NCBI GenBank assembly: GCA_902803355.1
Contig: CADCPP010000075.1
Coordinates: forward strand, 1 to 23,822
Direction of reading: 5' to 3'
DNA from: an uncultured Lachnospiraceae bacterium
Lineage (GTDB): Bacteria; Bacillota; Clostridia; Lachnospirales; Lachnospiraceae
DNA: 23,822 nt
This document shows positions 6,459 through 13,369 of this stretch, in pieces. Numbering within the stretch: position 1 is the stretch's first letter; every line of letters starts with the position of its first letter. The notes beneath the pieces are model-generated. The model was not told the DNA's origin, searched no databases, and saw nothing but the letters and a program-made list of their open reading frames with translations. Position numbers and translations under genes: made by a program.

Positions 6459-8489
6459 TCAGTCGAGCCTGTAGATGCGCAGTCCGTCAAACTTACGGAT
6501 CAGTTTCAGCATGGAATTGAAGGGCTTCCAGTCCTTGCCCTGATCTTCCTCGGACAGCTGCAGATAATGCCGGGCGATCTCCAACTCGCCGAAATCACCG
6601 TTCATGCACAGCTTGTGCTGCCGCAGCTGTTCGCGCAGGGCGGCGCGGTCTGTTTCACTTCCGACAGCGGCAGTCTCGTAAAGATTTCCCGCAGTCCAGC
6701 CCATCGTGCGATGTGCACGGATCCAGCGGGCATGCTCCATCGGCGCAAAGAGCTCGCACTGTTCTTTGGTAAACGCGCGGACCAGTTCAAAGTCGACGGG
6801 ACGGTCTGTATAGAAGCATCCGATCGCGTTCAGATACTTCGCGAAGCTCTTGACCTGATTGATGTTGCTCAGCTGGTATTCAAGGGACATCTCGTCAAAA
6901 TCGCGTTCCAGCTGCTCCGCCGAGATCTCCTCTTCTCTTCCTTCATAGCGGTAGCGTCCGTTGAGCGCCACGGCAAAATCGTACATATGCAGGAAGCTGC
7001 TGCCGGAAAGATAGGTATGCTTGCTCTTTCTGTCCGCGGCGCGCAGGAATGTTGTCACAAACAGGGGATATGCCGACAGATCGACGATCTTTTCGATATC
7101 CGCCCGGAAGCGCTGCTCTTTTTCCGCCATGTCACTGAAGGCCTTGAGGCGGGGCTGGACTCCCGCGGAGCCGCCCCTCTCCCAGGCGCGATAATCCGCT
7201 TCGTAGCGGCTGATCTTCTCGGATTCCTCGGCATCGAAGCAGTAGAGCGCGTGGATCATGCCCCGGCCAAAATCAAACTCCGCGTCCATCGGATACAGCT
7301 CGGTCCGTGAGTTTCTGCCGTAGGCAGTGCGGTCCCAGCACTGCAGCTCGTCGCAGAGCATCAATAGGTAGGCTAACGGATGCAGCTCCGCTTTCAGCGG
7401 GGCCTTCCGTTTTTCTTTGTCCTTATAAAACGCGATCGCGAACTTGAACATGCTGTTGTGCAGCATGATCGCCGTCAGGGCATCGACGTGCGCTTCGGTG
7501 AGCGCCTGCGCCCCGAGCACCTCAGCAAGTTCCTGATACAGCCTCGTGGCACTGAAATAGGCGTGGTCCATGAAATAGCCGAAGCGGTCCGGCTCGGAGG
7601 GCTTCCTGCGGATCGTATCATAAAGGGCCTCCTCGCTCACGCCGTATGCCGCGCCGAGCCGTTTTTCGATCCCGTAAGCCAGAAGCGCATCGACCGAATC
7701 GATTGGATGCCTAAGCAGATCCGAAAAGTGCTTTTTCGCCTCGCTGCTCATGCCGGACAGGCAGTCAAGATCGCGGTAAGCCAGAAAGAGGCTGCCCGGA
7801 CCGCGCTTCGTGCGGTCGACCTCAAAATATGCCAGCACCTGTTCGAACGGGATCTCAAAGGGATAGCCGATGTCGTGAAACAGCGAGGCCAGGCCCCAAT
7901 ACTCAAGGAAGAAGGCTGCTGCGGCATGCTCGTCCTGTTCGGGCACGAAGCCGTAGAACGTCTGAAAGATCCTGCGGAAGCGTTCATTCGTTTCGTAGAT
8001 CGCAAGGCCCAGGGCGAACACATAGACCGAGTGTGAATAATGATCCCGGTGTTTCATCAGAAGCGAGCTTGCATTCGACTCAAACTCCGCCAGCTGCTCG
8101 ATCATCTTGCTCGACTGCCCGTAGGTTCCCACAAACATTCTCAGAAAACTGTAATAGACCGTATACGCGTCCTCGGCCACACCGGAATCGATGAAGTGTT
8201 CCAGCTCGCGCTCGAGGCAGAGACGGTCATTATCCATCTGCATATCATACGGGATCTGGTTTTTTGCGATGCCTGTTCCCAGATACCGTCCGCTGCGTGC
8301 TTCCTCCTCCGTTTTTTCGGCTGAGAAGCGGAGCCCCTCGCAGCGCTCATGCAAAAAACGGGACGCCGCGGATTTCAAGTCATTTCCCCCTCTGCCCGCG
8401 CCGTACATGGCCGGTTCAAACGGTCCGGCGTCCGTGCCGAAGCGCTGCCGGTTTACTTTTCTCATCCGTTCCCATGCGGTGTATGCCAT
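6459..8489 (-). CDS. HD-domain phosphohydrolase fused to RyR-like domain
   Basis: 676 residues from ATG 8489, eight bases after GAGGAG; an ATG at 8546 lacks a comparable site. The centre carries a full set of likely HD metal ligands in order: H153 (HYSHSVYVF), H205-D206 (LFHDIGYP), H309 (DHAYFSA), H344 (IMLHNS) and D380 (MLCDELQCWDR), so it should be an active metal-dependent phosphohydrolase. The C terminus (about 580-670) has MEHARW, RTMGW and, further on, LSEEDQGKDW, the pattern of prokaryotic Ryanodine-receptor (RyR) repeats, which are thought to bind nucleotide-type ligands. The N-terminal 130 residues are not recognised. It is the first gene of a two-gene operon with the SLOG-TM protein and has a strong promoter. 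It may degrade or be regulated by a nucleotide signal. HD is well supported and RyR moderately; the substrate is unknown. Confidence 0.82.
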   Translation of the reverse strand: MAYTAWERMRKVNRQRFGTDAGPFEPAMYGAGRGGNDLKSAASRFLHERCEGLRFSAEKTEEEARSGRYLGTGIAKNQIPYDMQMDNDRLCLERELEHFIDSGVAEDAYTVYYSFLRMFVGTYGQSSKMIEQLAEFESNASSLLMKHRDHYSHSVYVFALGLAIYETNERFRRIFQTFYGFVPEQDEHAAAAFFLEYWGLASLFHDIGYPFEIPFEQVLAYFEVDRTKRGPGSLFLAYRDLDCLSGMSSEAKKHFSDLLRHPIDSVDALLAYGIEKRLGAAYGVSEEALYDTIRRKPSEPDRFGYFMDHAYFSATRLYQELAEVLGAQALTEAHVDALTAIMLHNSMFKFAIAFYKDKEKRKAPLKAELHPLAYLLMLCDELQCWDRTAYGRNSRTELYPMDAEFDFGRGMIHALYCFDAEESEKISRYEADYRAWERGGSAGVQPRLKAFSDMAEKEQRFRADIEKIVDLSAYPLFVTTFLRAADRKSKHTYLSGSSFLHMYDFAVALNGRYRYEGREEEISAEQLERDFDEMSLEYQLSNINQVKSFAKYLNAIGCFYTDRPVDFELVRAFTKEQCELFAPMEHARWIRAHRTMGWTAGNLYETAAVGSETDRAALREQLRQHKLCMNGDFGELEIARHYLQLSEEDQGKDWKPFNSMLKLIRKFDGLRIYRLD

Positions 8490-8584
8490 AATACTGTCTC
8501 CTCGTCCGTTCCTGAATGCCGGAACTGAAAGCCTGTCACTTCGCAATCTGTTTCTGCCATATGGCCGCTTTCGTTTCTGATCTC

Positions 8585-8613
8585 ATTGTAAGTTAGCCTT
8601 CTGAAGCCGTCAA
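8585..8613 (-). promoter_or_regulatory. Sigma-A promoter of the HD-RyR / SLOG operon
   Basis: On the minus strand, TTGACG (8608-8613), a 17-base spacer and TACAAT (8585-8590) match the consensus at five of six positions each. It predicts a leader of about 88 bases before ATG 8489. Confidence 0.82.
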
Positions 8614-8618
8614 GGGAT

Positions 8619-8658
8619 TCTTTTGCCATGTCTGCTGCGTCTTTCGCATGACAAAAGA
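8619..8658. repeat. Inverted repeat between divergent promoters, possible operator
   Basis: TCTTTTGCCATG (8619-8630) and CATGACAAAAGA (8647-8658) pair at 11 of 12 positions across a 16-base centre. The left arm ends 5 bases upstream of the minus-strand -35 box, and the right arm covers the plus-strand -35 box. The location suits a regulator that controls one or both divergent transcripts, but no regulator gene is nearby. Confidence 0.4.
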
Positions 8659-8676
8659 GAAAGAATCTGCTATGAT
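8648..8676 (+). promoter_or_regulatory. Sigma-A promoter of the HAD phosphatase gene
   Basis: ATGACA (8648-8653), 17 bases, TATGAT (8671-8676), with a TG one base before the -10 box (extended -10). It lies 72 bases before the chosen start at 8749 and excludes the earlier in-frame codon at 8623 as a start. Confidence 0.8.
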
Positions 8677-8748
8677 GGCTTTTGTCCGGTCCCGCAGGAG
8701 CATCTGCGCCGAAAAAGCGGGATCACTACGCACAGCCGAGGAGGCCCC

Positions 8749-9390
8749 ATGTACGATATCATCCTGTTCGACCTTGACGGAACGCTCTCGGACTCCGGTC
8801 CCGGAATCATGCACTCTGTGCGCTATGCCCTGGCCAAATACGGCATCGCAGGGGAAAGCGAGGAAGCGCTCCGGCGCTTCGTCGGCCCGCCCATGATCGA
8901 GTCCTATATGAAGTTCTACGGCTTTGATCATGAACAGGCGGTGCAGGCGCTGGCCTACTACCGCGAAGACTACCTGGCCGGCGCGATCTACATGAACACC
9001 CCCTATGAAGGCATGGAGGAAACGCTGAAAGACCTTAAGGCGGCCGGGAAGATCCTTGTTGTTGCGACCGGAAAGCCCACGCCTATGGCAGAGGATGTGC
9101 TGCGGCACTTTGGCTGGGAAGGATATTTTTCCTATATTGCCGGAGCGACCATGGACGAGAGCCGCTCGGAAAAGAACGAGATCATCGACTACGCCCTTGA
9201 CGCTCTCGGCGTGTCTGACCAGGCAGGCGTCCTGATGGTCGGCGACCGCGACAACGACGTTCTCGGCGCGGAGAAGGCCGGCGTTGACTGCTGCGGCGTC
9301 CTCTGGGGCTACGGCAGCCGGGAGGAGCTCCAAGGCGCCGGAGCAAAATATCTTATCGAGAAGCCGGAGGAGCTGGCAAGGCTCGTCTGA
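8749..9390 (+). CDS. HAD-superfamily phosphatase, phosphoglycolate phosphatase-like
   Basis: 213 residues from ATG 8749, preceded by GAGGAGG. All four HAD motifs are visible: DLDGTLSDS with the nucleophile D8 and D10, motif II Thr in VVATGK (T107), motif III Lys near residue 142 (SEKNEII), and motif IV GDRDND (D166, D170). Between motifs I and II is a helical cap of the Gph/PpaX type (about 15-85). These enzymes hydrolyse small phosphate esters such as 2-phosphoglycolate or pyrophosphate, or other phosphometabolites; substrate cannot be read from sequence. It is a single-gene transcript with a strong upstream promoter and a terminator directly after. It faces away from the HD-RyR operon, and there is no evidence that it belongs to that module. 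Confidence 0.93.
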   Translation: MYDIILFDLDGTLSDSGPGIMHSVRYALAKYGIAGESEEALRRFVGPPMIESYMKFYGFDHEQAVQALAYYREDYLAGAIYMNTPYEGMEETLKDLKAAGKILVVATGKPTPMAEDVLRHFGWEGYFSYIAGATMDESRSEKNEIIDYALDALGVSDQAGVLMVGDRDNDVLGAEKAGVDCCGVLWGYGSREELQGAGAKYLIEKPEELARLV

Positions 9391-9401
9391 TGGCAGCATG
9401 C

Positions 9402-9437
9402 AAAAAAGGTACCGGATGATTCCGGTACCCTTTTTTT
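9402..9437. terminator. Bidirectional Rho-independent terminator
   Basis: A perfect 9-bp stem (GGTACCGGA / TCCGGTACC) with a TGAT loop is flanked by six A on the left and seven T on the right, so it can stop transcription in both directions: the HAD gene (plus) and the seven-gene operon ending with the M28 peptidase (minus). Confidence 0.93.
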
Positions 9438-9498
9438 GGTCTGCATAGAGACGCTTCTTACGGAGGCTAAAGCAATCACAAGGCCTGCTTCTCCTGCA

Positions 9499-10743
9499 TC
9501 AGTCTTCTCTCCGCTTTCTGCCCAAATATTCATCAAGTTCTTTTTTCACCTTCTCGGGGATCTCACGCTTCACCGGGCATTTCACGGCGCAAGCCATCTC
9601 CTTCGTAAAGGCGGTAATGAAGGCGCAGTCTTCCAGGATCTGTTTATCGGAGAGCACCGCAGGCGTATCGTAGCGGTTGTGGATAGGCGCCATATTGCCG
9701 CCGGCAAGACGCGCAAAGGAAAATGCCGGCACGCCCTTGTCGGCAAAGGGCGTGGAGTCGCTGGAATAGACCCCCATCGACGCCTTGATGCCGAAGCCCC
9801 GGATCGAAGCAAAGTAGCGGATATACTGGACAAGGCCTTCCTCGGCGCTCACCCGCGCGATAAAGCGGCCCATGTAGGTGCCGATCATGTCCAGGTTGAT
9901 GTTCAGGGCGATCTTCGGGAGCTCTTCCTCATGCGCAGCCACGTAAGCTTTTGAGCCGAGCAGGCCGCGTTCCTCGCTGCCGCAGAAGATGAAGCGCAGA
10001 CCGTAGCGGTGCTTTATCCCGTGCAGGGCATCGATCACCGCGAGCAGGCCGATGCAGCCGCTCATGTTGTCGTAGGAGCCGCGGGACAGCGGCGTCGTAT
10101 CATAATGGGCCGTCATGACGATCCATTCATCCGTTTCTCCGGGGAGTTCCGCAATGACGTCATGGGATTCGCCTTTGTATTCCTTCTGTTCAACGCGGAT
10201 CTCCGCCTCCGCCGCGCCCATCTTTACCAGTTCGAAGGCGTCCTTCGCATTGATGCTGACCGCGGCCAGCTTCGGCAGCTCACCGACCACGTAAGGCCGC
10301 AGTTCCTTATGATCGATATCACGGTCCGCGAAGTTGATGTTTCCGTCATAGGTAACGATTCCCTGCGCCCCGTTTTCCAGAAGATCCCGGTAGGTGTAAA
10401 AGCCGATCCCGGTATCCAGCATCACGATGCAGCCCTTCGCCTTCGAAAGCGAGGCCGGGTCCGTATCCGGAAGATAGAGAAAAGGTGCCCTGACCTCTCC
10501 GCTTCCGCAGAGCTTGTATCCCTTGCAGGGGATATCGCGCTTCGCTCCGCCGGGGAGCGTGACGGTAAGCGATGCCGCCTTTACCTCGGCCATATCAACC
10601 GGAAAAGCCTCCAGATGCGCCGCTGCGCCCAGCTTTTCGCAGGCCGCCTTAAGATACTCTGCCGTCTTCAGTTCTTCCGGCGTTCCGCTCGTATGAATGT
10701 AGTCCGTGTCCTTCAGGATCTGTCTTACCTGTTTTCTGTTCAT
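9499..10743 (-). CDS. M28-family zinc aminopeptidase with PA-like insert
   Basis: 414 residues, ATG 10743 preceded by GAAAGGAGAAGG. The expected di-zinc ligands of family M28 are present: H213 (TAHYDTTP), D225 (SYDNMSG), the catalytic E257 and ligand E258 (GSEERGLLGS), D285 (NLDMIG) and H355 (PIHNRYDT). Residues about 75-175 look like a protease-associated (PA) domain inserted before the second part of the catalytic domain. There is no signal peptide, so it should act in the cytosol on short peptides or similar amides. It is the last gene of a minus-strand run and lies 50 bases after the histidine phosphatase gene; the bidirectional terminator at 9402-9437 follows. The substrate is not predictable. 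Confidence 0.92.
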   Translation of the reverse strand: MNRKQVRQILKDTDYIHTSGTPEELKTAEYLKAACEKLGAAAHLEAFPVDMAEVKAASLTVTLPGGAKRDIPCKGYKLCGSGEVRAPFLYLPDTDPASLSKAKGCIVMLDTGIGFYTYRDLLENGAQGIVTYDGNINFADRDIDHKELRPYVVGELPKLAAVSINAKDAFELVKMGAAEAEIRVEQKEYKGESHDVIAELPGETDEWIVMTAHYDTTPLSRGSYDNMSGCIGLLAVIDALHGIKHRYGLRFIFCGSEERGLLGSKAYVAAHEEELPKIALNINLDMIGTYMGRFIARVSAEEGLVQYIRYFASIRGFGIKASMGVYSSDSTPFADKGVPAFSFARLAGGNMAPIHNRYDTPAVLSDKQILEDCAFITAFTKEMACAVKCPVKREIPEKVKKELDEYLGRKRRED

Positions 10744-10793
10744 GGCCTTCTCCTTTCTTCTCTTTCCTGTGAACGCTTTCGCTTCCGCGTTGC

Positions 10794-11372
10794 TTACGCA
10801 TGATCCGGGAGCGGGGTGTGCGCCGGCGCATCATCGGCGATCTCGAAGCGGATGGGTTCCGCGTTCGGCGTGTAGATGGTCTTCATCGGCCTGCCCTCCG
10901 GAAAGCCGTTGAAATAGCAGTGCACGGCCCGCGCGGCGCCGCCGTGCATGGCGAGCATCACGCATTTGCCCGGGTTGTCGCGGCGGATCTCGTCCAGGCA
11001 TTCATAGATGCGGGCAAAGACCTCCCGCACCGTTTCCGTCCCTTCAAAGCGGCTGTTTTTATCGTAGTCCCAGAACTCCACACCGGGATATTCATTGTAG
11101 CTCACAGCCTCGAAAATACCGTACTCGCGCTCCCGAAGGCGTGGCTCCGGAATGATGGGGACATTATGGTATTCGTTGATGATCTCTGCCGTGCGGCTGG
11201 CGCGGACAAGCGGCGAGGAATAAATGATATCCAGCGGGATATCCTGCATCAGCTCCCGCGCTCTCGCGGCCTGCGCAAGGCCGGTCTCATTCAGCGGAAT
11301 ATCCGTCGTGCCCTGCACGATCTGCCGTGCGTTCCAGTCGGTCTCACCGTGCCGCACCAGATAAAAAATCAT
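10794..11372 (-). CDS. Histidine phosphatase family (phosphoglycerate mutase-like) protein
   Basis: 192 residues. It starts with MIFYLVRHGETDWN, carrying the catalytic RHG (R7, H8, G9); further active-site residues are R57 (SSPLVRASRTAE), E81 (LREREYG) and the second His H143 (AMHGGAARA). This is the CobC / GpmB type of small acid phosphatase in branch 1 of the histidine phosphatases. Possible substrates are phosphoglycerate-like sugars, alpha-ribazole phosphate or others. The start overlaps the stop of the preceding PAP2 gene (ATGA), and GATAGGAG lies just upstream, which suggests translational coupling. It is part of the lipid/envelope run, but its own role there is unclear. Confidence 0.93.
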   Translation of the reverse strand: MIFYLVRHGETDWNARQIVQGTTDIPLNETGLAQAARARELMQDIPLDIIYSSPLVRASRTAEIINEYHNVPIIPEPRLREREYGIFEAVSYNEYPGVEFWDYDKNSRFEGTETVREVFARIYECLDEIRRDNPGKCVMLAMHGGAARAVHCYFNGFPEGRPMKTIYTPNAEPIRFEIADDAPAHTPLPDHA

Positions 11373-12091
11373 CTTTCTTCTCCTATCGTTGTCTCATCGT
11401 TAGATTTTGTCTTTTTCCGGCGCCATCTGGGCAGCCAGTACTCTTTCCCGTACAGCAGGATCTCCCCGATCAGACAGACCGGCAGTGCCGCCAGCACATC
11501 CACGAAGGAATGCTGCTTCACAAAGCAGACCGCGGCGCAGACCAGAAGGACGTAGACCGTCAGCCCGGCCTTCAGGCCGCGGGGCAGTGTTCTGTCCTTC
11601 AGATACACGGAAAGGATCGCGCTCGAATAGGCCACATGCAGGGAAGGGCAGACGCCGGTGGGGGTATCAAAGGCGTAGATGATCCCCATGCCCCAGGTAA
11701 AGAGATTCTGCCGCGGGAAGGTCTCCGGCCGCAGGTTCTGGATGCTGGGGTAGATGATGTAGGTCAGCATCGCCAGCGCCTGGGTGATCATGATAAAGCT
11801 CTGCATCTTTTTAAAAGCCGGAACGTCGAAAAACAGGGTGTTCGCCAGTGACCCCGCAACAAAGAGGAACCAGCTCACATAAATGATCACGAACCATTCG
11901 TTGAACGGGATCAGATCGTCCACGAAGCAGTGGATCTCATGGCATTTCTCCTCCGGGATCAGATTCTCCGTAATAAAATAGAGCAGAAAATAAATGATCC
12001 AGCCGCCCAGCAGCTTAAAATGTGCAAAGTGCGGTTCATTCAGCCGGCGCAGAGAAAAGCCGGAATAATCAACGGGTTTTCGTCTTACCAT
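11369..12091 (-). CDS. PAP2-superfamily membrane phosphatase (PAP2_3 / IPC synthase-like)
   Basis: 240 residues from ATG 12091 (GAGGATTATT upstream), which overlaps the end of the acyltransferase gene by 23 bases; the longer frame starting at 12196 is only antisense-like coding inside that gene. About five to six hydrophobic helices are visible. PAP2 motifs: RP at 121-122, PSLHVAYSS (149-157) with H152, and KQHSFVDVL with H194 and D198. The usual Lys of motif 1 is not obvious, as in the PAP2_3 branch related to inositol-phosphotransferases. Such enzymes remove or transfer phosphate or head groups on membrane lipids. Being translated next to a PlsC-like acyltransferase points to phospholipid or glycolipid metabolism. 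The family is clear; the reaction is not. Confidence 0.87.
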   Translation of the reverse strand: MVRRKPVDYSGFSLRRLNEPHFAHFKLLGGWIIYFLLYFITENLIPEEKCHEIHCFVDDLIPFNEWFVIIYVSWFLFVAGSLANTLFFDVPAFKKMQSFIMITQALAMLTYIIYPSIQNLRPETFPRQNLFTWGMGIIYAFDTPTGVCPSLHVAYSSAILSVYLKDRTLPRGLKAGLTVYVLLVCAAVCFVKQHSFVDVLAALPVCLIGEILLYGKEYWLPRWRRKKTKSNDETTIGEER

Positions 12092-12845
12092 AATAATCCT
12101 CAAGCGGAAGATTCTTTTGATACTCTTTCTTCGAGACGTTCGGATACGGGATGACCGTATGCAGCGGCTTGGAGACCGCGATCTGCGTAATGGCATCCAT
12201 CAGCTCCCTGCAGATCCTCTCCCGCTCTTCCTCTATGGGCGCATCCGCCCGGAACAGGATGGGATCGCCAAACGTCAGGGTCTTGAGCCGCGGTGCGACA
12301 TAGAGGGGCACAAAGATAAGCGGCGTGCCTGTCTTTCGGGCATAGATCTTTCCAAGATCAACGAATTTATCCTGAAAGCCGTGAACGATATTGTTGTACT
12401 CCTCATAGGTTTCCGGAAAGATCACGATCCGGCTGCCTTCCTCCAGCTTTTCCACACTCTCCCGGAAGGTATTCCGAAGCCGCGCGTCATGGTAGACGCC
12501 GATCGTATGCGCGTTCGTAAAGATCAGCTCCGACAGCGGCGCGATGAGATGGCTCAGCAGTTTGTAAAACCAGTGCGTCCACTTAGGTCTGATCGACCAG
12601 AAATCCTGGAAGGCGTAGGCCGGAACATCTTTTCTGTGCATCATTTCCCCGATGCACCAGGTATAATGCCTCCCCGGCAGATACAGCTCCGAAGCGATGG
12701 GTCCGTACATATGGCAGTGGTTCCCCACGATCACACAGGCGCCTTCCGGAAGCTTATCCGTATGTTCCAATGTATATTTCGGCGAAAAGACCCGGACGAG
12801 CCATCGGATGATGCGGTAGAGTCCCGCGCCCTTCTTCTGTTTCAA
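12069..12845 (-). CDS. PlsC-like lysophospholipid acyltransferase, probable TTG start
   Basis: 258 residues if translation starts at TTG 12845, which sits behind a near-perfect ribosome binding site (12849-12857). A GTG at 12854 would add three residues but lies within that site. The PlsC-type features are NHCHMYGP (42-49) with the catalytic His, GEMMHRKDVPAYAFQDFW (67-84) and the FPE motif VIFPETYEEYN (141-151). The Asp of the HX4D motif is replaced by Gly (H43-x4-G48); related clostridial proteins, as I remember them, share this NHxxMxGP form, so it may be a subfamily trait. The role is transfer of an acyl chain to a lysophospholipid or related acceptor at the membrane. It overlaps the PAP2 gene, so the two are probably translated together. 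Confidence 0.85.
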   Translation of the reverse strand: MKQKKGAGLYRIIRWLVRVFSPKYTLEHTDKLPEGACVIVGNHCHMYGPIASELYLPGRHYTWCIGEMMHRKDVPAYAFQDFWSIRPKWTHWFYKLLSHLIAPLSELIFTNAHTIGVYHDARLRNTFRESVEKLEEGSRIVIFPETYEEYNNIVHGFQDKFVDLGKIYARKTGTPLIFVPLYVAPRLKTLTFGDPILFRADAPIEEERERICRELMDAITQIAVSKPLHTVIPYPNVSKKEYQKNLPLEDYYGKTKTR

Positions 12846-12848
12846 AAT

Positions 12849-12857
12849 GATCACCTC
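12849..12857 (-). promoter_or_regulatory. Extended Shine-Dalgarno site deciding a TTG start
   Basis: GAGGTGATC on the minus strand is complementary over nine bases to the 16S rRNA 3' end. Spacing fits the TTG at 12843-12845 and not the GTG at 12852-12854, which is part of the site itself. Confidence 0.7.
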
Positions 12858-12892
12858 GTATGGGGGTAAACGGCTCCCCCTGCCCCGGCTCT

Positions 12893-13360
12893 CTACAGCA
12901 GTTTTCTTCCGTCAAGCACTGCTTCGGCGAGCCGGTCGCCTTCGTAGCGCAGCTTCAGTGAGAAGAACGGTGCGCCGTCTTCCAGAAGCTTCATAAAGAT
13001 CTTGTCCCCTTCCCATTGGGGCAGAGCGGCGAAATCCACCTTTTTTATCCACGCGATCTCGCCTTCATCGCAGTCCGTGATCTCCCCTTCATAGTGTTCC
13101 GCGGTGAAGAGGTGCATGTATTCGCCTTCCGCTTCATCGCTTATGAAGGTCACGATGCCGCGGTAGCGCAGATCCGTCAGGCAAAGCCCGGTCTCTTCTC
13201 TTACTTCCCGAAGGATCCCTTCCTCCGGACTCTCGTTTTCTTCCAGCTTTCCGCCGAAGCCGATCCATTTGTCATGGTTTAAGTCGTTTTTCTTCTTCAC
13301 GCGGTGAAGCATCAGGTATTCATCTCCCCGGGAGAGATAGCAAAGCGTGGTGTTCTTCAT
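12893..13360 (-). CDS. Nudix hydrolase (MutT-like)
   Basis: 155 residues, ATG 13360 with GAGGAG upstream. The Nudix box is exact: G37 x5 E43 x7 R51-E52-V-R-E55-E56-T-G58-L59. The N-terminal part (TTLCYLSRGDEYLMLHR, WIGFGGK) matches MutT / 8-oxo-dGTP diphosphatase-like proteins of Firmicutes, which clean the nucleotide pool by hydrolysing oxidised dNTPs; other nucleoside diphosphate substrates are possible. It begins nine bases after the stop of a DUF1287-like gene and sits 47 bases before the acyltransferase start, so it is inside the minus-strand run without an obvious promoter of its own. Confidence 0.94.
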   Translation of the reverse strand: MKNTTLCYLSRGDEYLMLHRVKKKNDLNHDKWIGFGGKLEENESPEEGILREVREETGLCLTDLRYRGIVTFISDEAEGEYMHLFTAEHYEGEITDCDEGEIAWIKKVDFAALPQWEGDKIFMKLLEDGAPFFSLKLRYEGDRLAEAVLDGRKLL

Positions 13361-13369
13361 CTGCTCTCC

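Noticed and set aside
8556..8565. Ten-base palindrome GCCATATGGC in the HD-RyR leader
   Set aside because: Short, with no extended pairing or relation to the promoter boxes; likely chance.
2031..8613. Calling the module Thoeris
   Set aside because: There is no SIR2 domain and the TIR protein is not the small soluble ThsB type; only the TIR-plus-SLOG logic is shared.
12862..12885. G-run and C-run between Nudix and PlsC genes as a terminator
   Set aside because: Only about five pairs with no T run, and it would cut a closely spaced gene run.
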